Shown here piece by piece: positions 39,061 through 49,920 of a DNA stretch of 64,000 nucleotides (the stretch's first letter is position 1; the number at the start of each line of letters is the position of its first letter). Position numbers and translations under genes: made by a program. The notes beneath the pieces are model-generated. The model was given only the letters and a program-made list of their open reading frames with translations. It made no database searches and had not been told where the DNA came from. Source of the DNA: Paratinospora sagittata (lineage: Eukaryota > Streptophyta > Magnoliopsida > Ranunculales > Menispermaceae); the NCBI GenBank assembly GCA_035771175.1, contig CM069593.1, forward strand, positions 15,122,408-15,186,407, given 5' to 3'.

Positions 39061-40400
39061 CAAAATTAAAAATTAAATTCTCATTATACTTCATTGAAAA
39101 TCTTCAATTTTTTTTGTTTGATAATTTATTTATGTGTGAGTATTACTGTTATATTGATATTTTTTTAAAAAAAATATATTAATTTAACTGTAAAAAATTA
39201 TAATTACATTTATAATTACATATGTATAATCATGAGATCACTTGCAATTATAAAATTTACCGTTAAATTATTTTATTTTTTTTAAGAAATACATGCTAAC
39301 TATTCTGCAAATATTGACTTTTGGTTTGAGATTTTTTTTTCTTTTTATAATAATCTGTGCAAAGGCATCCTTTCTCAGTATCTCTGTGATATCGTTGTCA
39401 TTAATAGCCGCTAGAGTCTACCGTAATAAGATGCCGCTTATGGTCACTTCAACCTTTTTCGATCAATCAGCATGTTTTTAGTTAGATTAGCATCTTTTTT
39501 TAGATTAAAGTAATGCACGCAACTTTGATAAGCAATGGTTTTACAATATTCTAGTGGAAATTCTAGAGCAACACTCACCTACATATCAATACCATCTTTG
39601 ATGGATAGTGGATGCACCTCTTTCTCTCTTTTAAAATAAATTGGGTATGGAACAAGAAAACCTTTCTATAGGCTTGTTTTTGAGAGTTTTTTTAAAGTAA
39701 TTTTGGAGCCGAAACATTTTGAAGGTGTTTGATAACACCTACGTTTAAGCAAAATTCTATTGGGGTGAAACTTGTTTTTTGCATAAAAGTTTTTTCATAA
39801 TAGTTTATCAAAAAAGTCCTTTTAAAAATGTCCTTCCAAACATGACTTATCTTCTGTACAATCGCAGTCATAACCTATATTTCTCTCAATTATTTACATA
39901 CCTTGCAACGAATGTCACATCATGTTGCAAATTACATTTCTTTTTTCTTATATTGGTTACCAAACTTAACTAAAAATGTTTATGACTGTCTTCGACAAAC
40001 TCTAAGTACCCATTAAAGAGTTGAGTTGAAGTTACCATCTTGCTTTTTTTTTTAAAATAAATAAATAAATAAAATTAATTAGAGAACTAGAGCTCCCAAT
40101 CATTAACTAATTATGTATATCATGTTCGGTTGAGTTATAGGTGTCTACTTCTTTTGACAATAAGACTTGAACTCATATTCTTATGAATTATGAATACAAA
40201 CTTTAACCACTAGGTCATTTTGTTTGACAACCTTGGCAGTCCACTTCACTAATTCATGATCATTGATTTTTTTATTTTTATTTATAAATTTTTTTTTAAT
40301 AAAAAAAAAACCTTTTAAGAGTAGGATATGGGCCGGGTTGGGTCGGGTTAAAGGCATGACCCACTCGATCAGTCGCGGGTCTTTCTCGTTTAAAAGGAAG
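39061..40400. other. Intergenic, PXN to C2-like gene
   Basis: AT-rich with short homopolymers. Nothing was recognised apart from the likely promoter of the following gene at the right edge. Confidence 0.55.
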
Positions 40401-40521
40401 ACTTTCGATTACCTGGACTAAACTCCAAGAAACTTCCTCTCCAAACCTCCTCCTTTCTTCGCCGGACTTCTTGTTCTTTCTGCTACTTCTCTTTCTTCTC
40501 CGATTCGCAGCTTAAATCATC

Positions 40522-41076
40522 ATGAGAGGAAACAAGACCCTAATTGTTGAAGAAGAAGATGAGCAGCAACTAAAAGATCGCGATGATGATGATGATGAAA
40601 TCCAATATATCATCGACGTTCACCTAGATTCAATGGTGGGTGTAGATGAATCAAGTTCAGAAGGCCCATTAACTAGCGAGGACGGCACAAGTGTTAAACA
40701 TGGCAAAGCGTACTACGCAGTAATGTGGATCGAACCGGATTGCGTCGTGAAGACGCCGTGTTTGATCTACGAGAGCAACTTTCAATGGAACAGGGTGATC
40801 AGGCTTCCATTGAATAAGGACTTGCAGGCGGCTTTCTTGAAGATTGAGGTGGTTAGGGTTTGTTGTGAAGGTGAAGTTGGAACATCGAACGGCGAAATGG
40901 TGGTGGGTCGGGGTCGGTTTCTGTTGTATCAAGGAATGCCGAATCTTACAAGCGGGTGGTTGCGTCTTGTTAGGCTTCTTGAGTCTGGTTGTGTTAATAT
41001 TGAAGGAGAGATCCACTTCGTGTTAGAAATTAAAAAGATTTACGATGAGGATTACTCAGTGGGCGACGGCGACTAG
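40522..41076 (+). CDS. Small C2-domain-like protein
   Basis: An uninterrupted 184-residue frame. The N-terminus (residues about 10-30) is highly acidic, including a run of five Asp. The rest looks like a plant SRC2/BAP-type C2 fold: GKAYYAVMWIEPD, then TPCLIYESNFQWNRVIRLPL and LKIEVVRV, with a late RGRFLLYQG strand. The assignment rests on strand pattern and on the better-recognised C2 pseudogene 1.2 kb downstream. The start is the first ATG after a CT-rich leader. Such proteins are usually membrane-associated and stress-related; the role here is unknown. It may simply be a diverged member without calcium binding, as the usual Asp ligands are not evident. Confidence 0.7.
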   Translation: MRGNKTLIVEEEDEQQLKDRDDDDDEIQYIIDVHLDSMVGVDESSSEGPLTSEDGTSVKHGKAYYAVMWIEPDCVVKTPCLIYESNFQWNRVIRLPLNKDLQAAFLKIEVVRVCCEGEVGTSNGEMVVGRGRFLLYQGMPNLTSGWLRLVRLLESGCVNIEGEIHFVLEIKKIYDEDYSVGDGD

Positions 41077-42235
41077 ACCAATCGAGCGGCCTGCTCTTTC
41101 ATTCTTTTATGTTGCTCTTCATTCATGAACAGAGAAAATTACAGCAGCAGCAAGAAGATCAAGAAGAAGTTAAGCGTTCTTTCCCTCACTTTTTAGGTTA
41201 TGGGCTGTTGTTGAAATATACCCCTAAAACCCTTGGCGAGCGTTAAAGAAGTGCAGATTTTACTCATGATATAGGTTCTGTTTTGAGATGCATAAGAATG
41301 ATGTTGAAAGTGACAACGTGTAACACTGCATACATGAATCTTTAATTCGTGATGTAGACGTGTAAATGCTACTGAGAATTTAGAAATATTGTTGCGTGAT
41401 ATTAGGTGTTTTCTTGTCACTTTTAACGTCCTGTTATGATCATGAACATTGTTTGATTTTTTATGTTGGAATATATGGTGCAAAACAGAAGGGATAAGAA
41501 GTTTGATCAAGGTCGCCTCAAAAATATGTTTTCTTTTTTCTTTTTTATGTTCTTTTATTAAAGTAACTTGTTTCCTAAGCAAAAATATTTTAAAAAAAAA
41601 TTAAATAGTTTAAGTGTTTGTGTTTTTTATTTTTTATTAACCCAAATTACAAACTAAACTGGCCTAAATCTTCTTTTTTCTAATTTTTCTTTTTTAATCT
41701 AAGTTGTCTAAATATTGAAAAACACTCAGGAACACACACATTCATCGCACATTAAAGGTGTGCTCATCCCGTAGTAATGCTCAATATTATATATTCCAAT
41801 TTGATCATAATCATAACAAATTATGCTTTAACTCTTGGAAATTATTTATAAACCGTATATGATTGTATGAATTAATTTTATTGATATTTATAAATAAAAT
41901 TCTAATTTTTCTGATTTTAAATTTAATCTCGTTGTTTAAAAAATAAATTAAAATAAATTACTTTTTTACTTCCAACGTTACTATTGTTTTTTTTAATTAC
42001 CCAACATTACTAAAATTACAACTTATAATTGTGGAAAAAGAGTGGCGAATTTGCTCCGTGCACACCCCAACCTCAATAACCCAAAGAGATAACAATTATC
42101 GAAGATGACGACTCTAAGCGAAAGAAACTACTAATTGAATTCCATCTCCGTTATAAAAGAAAAAAAAAAACGAAGAAAAAATTTCACTCCAGATTCCAAA
42201 TTTCCCTTCCTCGTCTTCTTTCTTCAACCACTGCC
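41077..42235. other. Intergenic, between the C2-like genes
   Basis: Probable 3' UTR of the first gene, then AT-rich sequence and a purine-rich leader before the next gene. No other feature was seen. Confidence 0.5.
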
Positions 42236-43221
42236 ATGTTCCGCACTCCACCACCGCCGGCGACGGCGCCGGAGCCTTATCCCGTAAGATCTCTCGACCT
42301 CGACATCACGGTAATCTCAGCGAAGCACCTGAAGTACGTCAACTGGAGCAACGGCGACCTCAAACCCTACGCCGTCTTATGCTTCAGCAACGACGACGAA
42401 CCAATCGCCACCACACTCAACGATTCCAGCTCGACTCGTCTCGTATGGAACGAACGAAGCCATCTTGCCCATCAACCAACACGTTGAAGAACCGGTCCTC
42501 ACGCTCAACGTTTATCACCACTACTCAGAAAAATATAATACCACCACCACAACCCAATGGGTGTGTTGGGTATGTGTGAACTGAAATAATAATTTCACAT
42601 TGGATATAAATATGTTCATCATATAAAATATAAGTTGAAATCTTACCTTCATTGGTATCGAAGACTTTTAGAATAAAACTCTACACTTGAATCTAAAAGT
42701 GATTAAGTTGGGAACAATATCAGAACTAATAGAAATTCAGACCCACCGAACAGGGTGACTCTGATTCCCACTCTGGGACCTAGTCAACTCGGGTCCGTCG
42801 TTAAAAACCTCAAACTCCAGCAACCCTCCGGCCGGCCACCGGGAACGTTCCTGCTGAAACTGGCAATTAGAGGGTTCGTGTGCCAATTTCGCCGTTTGTG
42901 TATGAACAGGCTGTGGCGCCTGCGGTGAATAACTATTATTATTTGAACCGTGGGATGTGGCCTTATGAATATGGTAATGATCAAGTAGCGCATGATCCAT
43001 GGGTGCACGTCGAAGATTATTATAATAATCCAGTAGGACCTTCTATGCAGCAGCTGTGGCAGTACCATGATGATGGTGGTTATGGAGGCGTTGGTAGGGT
43101 GATGAGCAGGAGATCAGCGCAATGGGATTATGATGACGAGGCTGGTGTGCCACCATCGGCACCGTTCCACGGCTATGATGCAAATGTTTTTAATTTTATT
43201 TTGATGTCTTTTGATAGCTAG
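42236..43221 (+). pseudogene. C2-domain (SRC2-like) gene, disrupted
   Basis: The start is a good C2 domain: LDLDITVISAKHLKYVNWSN then GDLKPYAVLCF. The frame breaks near 42460: a shift moves the expected ILPINQHVEEPVLTLNVYHH strand to another frame. Then about 200 bases of unrelated AT-rich sequence (about 42560-42760, beginning TGTGTTGGGTATGTG) interrupt it. A later C2 part resumes around 42763 (VTLIPTLGPSQLGSVVKNL, then SGRPPGTFLLKLAIRG). After another frame change, a Tyr/Gly-rich tail (42880-43221) ends at a stop. With two frame changes and an insertion it is best read as a pseudogene. An intron cannot explain the first shift. Confidence 0.75.
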
Positions 43222-43673
43222 TTAACAGGTAACTAAGGTAGATGGCAGAAGTAGATTTTTTTTTTTTTTGGGGTCAATGATGGTAGAAGTAATTAAGATG
43301 GGATACATCGCAATTTGTTGGATTATTACTTGTATGCAGTAAGTTATTCTTTAGGGCTCTGATGAGTTGGAGTTATGATTTAATTATTCTCAATAATATT
43401 TCCAAGGTACAGAAACTGTGATTTTTCGTTACATATTAGAAAGTCAATTGACTTATACTTGTATTTACTGATTAGGCAGGTAATATAATAAGTAGTTGAA
43501 CTATATTGTATCAGGAAAACATTTTAATGTGCGAGGTGATATAGATAAGAACATCAAAATTCTAAGAATTAGTTACAAGATACACATTAAAACAGAGCAT
43601 TACGAAGCAATTTCTTCCACACACTCAATGTAACAGAGCTATAAGACAAATTGGAAAGAAAACAATCAAGACT

Positions 43674-44278
43674 TCACGCCATTACCATAGAAGATCGAAC
43701 ACTTCTCCTCACAGGATCAAATGACTTATTAGAGTAAGCACAATTCCATTCCCCTCCATTCTGAACATAATAATCCATAGGACAGATAATCTGTACCTTC
43801 ACTTCCTCTGCAACAACTTTTTTCATTCTTCCCACAATCAAAACCATTCTCACAAAACCTCGAATCCCGCACTCTCCAAAACAGGTTTCGCAGCTCGAAT
43901 CGCTCCAGAAAACTGAATCGTCCCCGCCAGAGCTAATTTCTTAATCTTCTCGCCGAAATTTAACCTGATGGTGTCGATTAATCGTTCGACATCGATCTTG
44001 ATCTCGACGAAAACGAAGAGAGAATGGGTACGTAGAGAAATCGTCAACGCAGCAGGCGCCGTAGGTTACGTCGCCGAGAACAAAGCGTTCATCGAGATTC
44101 GTGAAGGTCTTGAAGATGTCGGCGAGGACAAGGGAGTACATGAGAAGGCCTTCTGGGAATTGGAGAGCGACGCGCCTGGCGCCGGAGTTGCGAATTCGCC
44201 GGAGTATGGGATCTGGTTCTTGATGAATCGGGGTTTAGGGATGGAGAAGAATTTATCTTGTTCGCCATTTTGAGCCAT
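43674..44278 (-). pseudogene. DPH1: DPH1 (diphthamide synthesis) pseudogene with internal deletions
   Basis: Intronless remnant of the diphthamide synthase subunit, a [4Fe-4S] enzyme that starts modification of the elongation-factor-2 histidine. Blocks in order on the minus strand: MAQNGEQDKFFSIPKPRF at the N-terminus (44278); a frame change into RNSGARRVALQFPEGLLMYS; VLGDVTYGACCVDDFS with the first cluster cysteine; a jump to FVFVEIKIDVERLIDTIRLN and LAGTIQFSGAIRAAKP; and a stop. A third jump leads to the C-terminal block PMDYYVQNGGEWNCAYS, with its stop at 43674. About 600 bases replace a gene of well over 1.2 kb. The later cluster cysteines are gone, so it cannot encode an active enzyme. 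It may be a decayed retrocopy. Confidence 0.85.
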
Positions 44279-45089
44279 TAGGGTTTTGGAATGATGAAGA
44301 CGATTGAGTTGAGTTAATGGTTGAAAGCTGAAATTGAATCTTTATTGTTGTTCTGGCTGTTAGCGTTTGTCGAATGGCTGGCCCAAGTCCATGTTCTTAG
44401 TTACTGGCCCACGTTTGTTTGGGCCCAGCTCATCATTTAATTTCATTTTAGGAATGATCTTCATGACCATTTTTAGCATAAGGCTTGTTAAAAATATATT
44501 GGATGAACTCGAATACGGATTAATACATGATTCAACGATATTTACACTCTAAAACTGTAAAAACTCATGTACACTTAACATTTTTTTCTTTGTTATTAGA
44601 ATATTGCTACACAGTCGTATGCCATTACGAAGGCATATCAATGCAAAGACATATTTGAATTCTGTGTGTCCATCAATGGTCATGGTAGGAAAGCCACGTG
44701 ATACAAATGCAGCCGCTGCATTTAAAGTATTCAATGCTCTTAAATCATTTTCTTTCCTTTTATTGATAAGATAAGTTTCATTTGTCTTGTCTTTGTAGTC
44801 AAGTCTAGGCTTTAAATAGATTGGTTGCTATTAAAATAAAACATAGATTAATAATATTTTTTAATTGCATTGAATCACTCAATCAAGGGTTACGTGTAAA
44901 AACAGTTTGTTTGTGGCCAATTGGCATCTTTCGTTGTACGTACAAAAGCAAGCAGTAACCTTGATCATTAGCAATTGCAAGTCACGAACTTGACCCAAGA
45001 CACTAGAACATGCATGCATACCTATTGCAATATCTTCTCTGTGTTTTTCTAGGTGGGAGGAGGCATCTGACCGCATTTTTCAGCCTCCT
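44279..45089. other. Intergenic
   Basis: No gene was recognised. The open frames here are short and lack family features. Confidence 0.55.
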
Positions 45090-45460
45090 CTCAATTTTGA
45101 GGAAGGAATTTCTTTGCTCCAGTTTAATATACATTCTAGGAAGACAGAGGAAATTGGAAAGATTATGGTTTTTGCTTCGTCTTATATCATTTGGTTGGAA
45201 ATGAATAGATATATTTTTCGAAATGAAGCAAAATCTAGAGAAATATTATAGGATGAAACTCTATTATTTAGTAGAGTGTTGGGCTGCAATGTCAAAATTT
45301 TCAAGAAGATCTCGCATACTTGATTAGTATCATAATTGGTGTGGTTGCTTGATGTAATTTGGGCCGTATTTGATTATGCTATGGTCCATATCAGTTTTTG
45401 TATGTCGATGTTACTATTCAATATATATACATTTGTTTCTGTTTCAAAAAAAAAATTTGA
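45090..45460 (+). mobile_element. LINE 3' end fragment
   Basis: The plus strand shows a block like YIIWLEMNRYIFRNEA (45180-45230), matching the terminal IWLERNRRIF block of plant LINE ORF2. A 3' UTR follows, ending ACATTTGTTTCTGTTTC and an A-run (about 45446-45454). Stops break the frame. The 5' boundary is approximate. Confidence 0.7.
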
Positions 45461-48347
45461 GGAGAAAAAAAAGTGAGAGCAACAAAATTTTAATTTTAAA
45501 CGAGTAAAAGATACGGAAATATGAGTGGATCGAGTAATGCTAGACCAACTCTATTTTCCAACCCAATTTTTAACTCATGTTGACGTCGAGTTATTTGTGT
45601 AAACCATAGAAAACCACTTTTTTAAAATGGTTATAGATGATTACACCATATCAGGTAATACAATGTTGAAAATTTTGTTGAGATTTGAGTCTCTCCAATA
45701 TTTTTCTGTGTGTAAATCTATCAGACAAAGGATGATCACATTTTTATATTCATGCAATTCAACCTATCTAGATAGCTTTAGCTTTTTCGATTTTAAATAG
45801 CATTATATTGTAGCACGCACATGTTGAATTATAAAAATAAAAAAACAAAAAAAATCAATGGAAACATAATCATTAATCTCTCAAATAATGTTTCAACTTA
45901 GTCACTAGTACTATAGCTTGGCTGAAAAATATTTTCCAATAACAAACATGTTTTTAAGCTATGAAAAATGTAATTAACAATATTTTCAAATCATGTTATG
46001 ATCAAAAGCTTGCACAAATAGACATTGTGTTAATTGTGTTTGAGCAATACCACCATTTATTGTTTTGTCTCTGTGATTACATGCATGCACCATACACATT
46101 AATAATATATATTGAATGGGCACATCAACATCAGCATCTGATCGCATTATATCTCTTATTGGTTAATATTGAAAGAGTTCCCACCGAGGGCTTTGTCTCT
46201 CTTTTGGTGCCGATGATCAGTACCTTTTCACCTTTAGACATATATACAGGGGTTGGAGGGTACTAGAAGCGACTAAGTTCAGATCATCTTCATTTCTTTA
46301 CTTGTTTTTAATATATGGTAGCTGTTTGTTAGCGGTTTAACAAGTTGGTGAGAAACTGTAGAGAACAAATTCCATTTGAAGATCAATACGCTTGACTAGA
46401 ACCAGCATACGTAGCAGTTAGAGAGAAGCAACTGGCCGGCAAACCAATCATATATGTATAAACATTAATATTAAAGAAGTCAACTCCATGCTACTTACCC
46501 AATTAACCACTTTTGTCTCTTAATATCAATATGACCGAAAGTGCTTACATCTATATTATATATCATCACTTAAATATTACGATTACCTCAACTTCCTTTT
46601 GTTTTTTTTGTTTTTTTCTTTATATTGCATTTTTGTCATGATATATTAATTCAATCGCTGTGAAAGTGTGAAAAAATAACTATAGTTCCTCTTCTTTTTT
46701 ACTGAGAAAGTACTTACTTATAAACTTGAGCTCAATTAAATAATACGTATGGTTTCCTCATAATCAATATATCATACTGTTACATTTTCAAAACGCTAGC
46801 ACTCACAACGATTAAATTACACTTTTTAAAAAGAATAATATTTTGACTAACTCACTTTTCAAACATACTTTATCCTTAAGAATTGTTAAATTGCTTCGAA
46901 TCACGTATTATTAATAGAAGTTATCCAATAACTCTTACGGCCGAGCAATGTCAACAAATTAAGTGTTTGAAAAGTATTTTTCATTTTTTTTAACAATTTT
47001 GCTTATACCATTATTTCATATACATGAGAAAGTGAGATAATGGCACATAGGGAAAATTCATTATCATCCCTTTTAATTTTTGAAAAAGTTTAAACAATAA
47101 TTTTATCTTTCAACTAATTAATCTCTACTTATTTTTCATGCCCTACTTTTTTTAGTTTTTGAATTTAAGTTTTTGTGTTTTACCCTTCTAATTTCCAGTA
47201 TTATTCTTTTTAACTAAGGAAAGACATTTATTCCTTGAGCCTCACATTATATCTGCAATTATTACAATATATATTCATTAATATTTAATAAAAGGTTTTT
47301 ATAGTACTCCACCTCCTTTAATAGTACCTTTGTATATAAATTTCCTCGGGCACATAAGGTAAGAGAAAAATTATGGATATATAAAAAGGCATAAATAGGT
47401 TTATTGTTAACCGACAACACTTGGACACACCGACGAAATGAGAAAAAATGGCTGCTTTCATAGGTTTATTGTAAACCGACATCTATAAATAGAATATCTA
47501 GTAGGATGTTCCAAATTCCAGCCGTCAATCAATCTCTAACCAGTTGTAACCACACCTTTGACACTTGGAACTCTTTCTTAATTCAATAAGTAATATTCGA
47601 TGCATCTTTCCCCCACTTTTATAAATAGATGATGACTAAGTAGTTTTTTTTTTTTTTTTTTTTTTAAAGTATAATGAGGAATCTATCCCATCGGTGAGAA
47701 AATTGAGTCACGCAGTATTCGATTAATATTTACATTAATAAGATCCAACCCGACGACCCTTCAAAACTAATTCATAGTTAGTCTACATAATTATTCTGTA
47801 CAAATAAAAAAATTTAAATAAATTAGTGTATATCCCTTCAGAGTCCCTTCTCAAATCTCAAATCTCTTATCCTAAGTAATAAACCAACTGCTCGAACCGT
47901 ACTCCAACTAGCTATTTATGGGTAAAATTATTATTTAATTTAAAACGGGTTATAAGAATATTTCTTAATTGACTACGCAAGCTCGCCTTCAAATGTGAAG
48001 CTTGAGTTTAAAGTGTTTAAATATCTGAATTTGACTAACAATTTAATACTAGTACACAACTACACAAGAACAAACTGCTTACCTCCCTACAGCGCAAATG
48101 ATGAGCGTTTTCATTTTTGTTTTTTCATTATCTGTTGTATTGTTTAAGTAGCTCTGTGCATGTTGATTACTTTGTAAAAACACTAAAATGACTCAAATGC
48201 ATATAATCACGCTAATGCGGTGAATGAACTTAAAATTATATCCATCTGATGCGGTAAATGATGAATAGGAGTCCTTTTTTTTTTTAAGCTGATCTCATGT
48301 AGTTAAATATAGAGTATACTCTATATAAACCTAGTTGTGCCATTAAT
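45461..48347. other. Intergenic, AT-rich
   Basis: No gene was recognised. A segment at 46050-46440 shares ordered motifs with 53840-54450 (see findings). Short poly-T tracts are at 47644-47665. Confidence 0.5.
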
Positions 48348-48923
48348 AGGGATGACAAAAAATCAGGTGCGGACGAGTACAGGTACGAACAACGCCTTAT
48401 ACTAATGAACACGAACAACGCCTTATACTAATGAACACATAATATATTCGTATCTGGCCCTGTTTAAAAAATGAACAACATATATTTGTCAGTATCTATA
48501 TATTTTAAAAAATTTGGTAGTCAGATTTTATCCGTCGAATGCTTTTTAAAAATATATAGTGGTGAAGTATAGTTTTTTAAAGAAAAACATATATTTTATG
48601 CCGATAATGATGAAAAAGGAAGAAGAAGAAAAAAATAACAAAAAAAAATAAAAAATTCAATAAGAAATATAATTTTAAAAAAAAATTGACCTAGTTAGGG
48701 CATAGAAAAGTTAAAATATATGTAAATTTTATCTTTTACATTAAGTAGAACCTGACTATCCGATTTTTTAAGTTTATCGACCGGACCTTATTTTTAAAAT
48801 AAACATATTTTTGTCCACACCCGCCTTGATTTTTAAAAGATTTTTGTCCGTCGTTTTCAAATGAACCGGTGGAAAGCTGAGACACGTGTTTGACCCACGT
48901 GTTTGACCCATTTTGCCACCCTT
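48348..48923. mobile_element. Possible hAT-like MITE
   Basis: The left end AGGGATGACAAAAA and the complement of the right end AAGGGTGGCAAAAT are similar, and resemble the GGGTGGCAAA ends of common plant hAT MITEs. No target-site duplication could be read. Inside are two local tandem duplications: a 26-base unit GAACAACGCCTTATACTAAT... at about 48387-48438, and ACGTGTTTGACCC twice near 48882-48907. Confidence 0.4.
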
Positions 48924-49136
48924 AACCCTATGTCTTGGGACACTCCCCACCCTTATTGCATTTTTTTTTCATATATGTATATATATAGAGATTATGAAGT
49001 GACTTAAACATCAAGTAAAACATGGATGATTGTACTCCATTCTTTTCCTTGATTTACCGTAATTTTGATAAATAAAAAAACTATTCTAATTATAAAAATA
49101 TAACTACTTACATAATTACAATTTCATGATAATCTT

Positions 49137-49185
<49 letters not shown>

Positions 49186-49800
49186 AGTTAATAACATTTT
49201 TTATTTATAGATGTTAAGATTTTAATTTGCTAACTCTTACAATATCTAGAGGTCACAATATTGGCAAAGATTCAGCTGGCTAAAGTGGCAAGAGCTAATT
49301 TACTATCCCAAGTTTCTTAACGACAAAAGTAGGGAGTAATGGAGGGAGGTACGCCTTAGTATGCTTGGTTGTGACTCGGGTGTTTTCGCTTCAGTTTGGA
49401 TTGGTTCAATGATCAAATTAATTTGATTTGGTTTGATGATATGTATAATGTATGGTAACGGTGATCAAATGTAAATATTATGGATTTTTTTTTCTAAAAA
49501 GCAACTGTAACAATATCTTATTAAATATATAGTTACTGTGCGTTTGAATATTGCAGTCAAATCATATCTCTTGAAGAAAATAAAAGGCAAAAAAATAAGA
49601 ATTTTCTCTGGGTTGTCTTGTTACGAATATGTACGTTGTACCCTGTCATATCATCATATCATCAATCAGTCGGGTTAGGTTCCATTTGTTCTTCGACAAC
49701 ATGCATTAATCCACTTTTCTGCGCTTGTCTTCGTCTTTGTACTAGCTAGCTACAGTCAACCCAAAATTATCATAAACAATACAAATCACAGATGATCTCA
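48924..49800. other. Intergenic, upstream of the first BAHD gene
   Basis: AT-rich with a TA microsatellite at 49141-49181. Nothing else was recognised. Confidence 0.5.
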
Positions 49801-49865
49801 ATGACGACAACAACAACTATCATCACTTCCTCCAAGTTCATGAATCCAAACCCCTCCCTCTTCCC

Positions 49866-49873
49866 TATATAAA
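49866..49873 (+). promoter_or_regulatory. TATA box of BAHD gene 1
   Basis: TATATAAA, 48 bases before the start codon. It sits in a stretch (AGTTCATGAATCCAAACCCC ... TATATAAAC) that is closely repeated before the second BAHD gene. Confidence 0.8.
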
Positions 49874-49920
49874 CGCCACCCCCACTTCACAAATTTCTTA
49901 TACATATAGAACTGAAAAAC

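Noticed and set aside
40669..41016. Minus-strand 115-codon frame
   Set aside because: Antisense shadow of the intact C2-like gene, with no features of its own.
46200..46260. MicroRNA precursor
   Set aside because: A hairpin is possible, but no known plant miRNA sequence is recognised and expression cannot be seen, so it is kept only as a note in the findings.
45961..46266. 101-codon open frame
   Set aside because: Overlaps the shared non-coding segment; the related segment at 53840 does not keep the frame.
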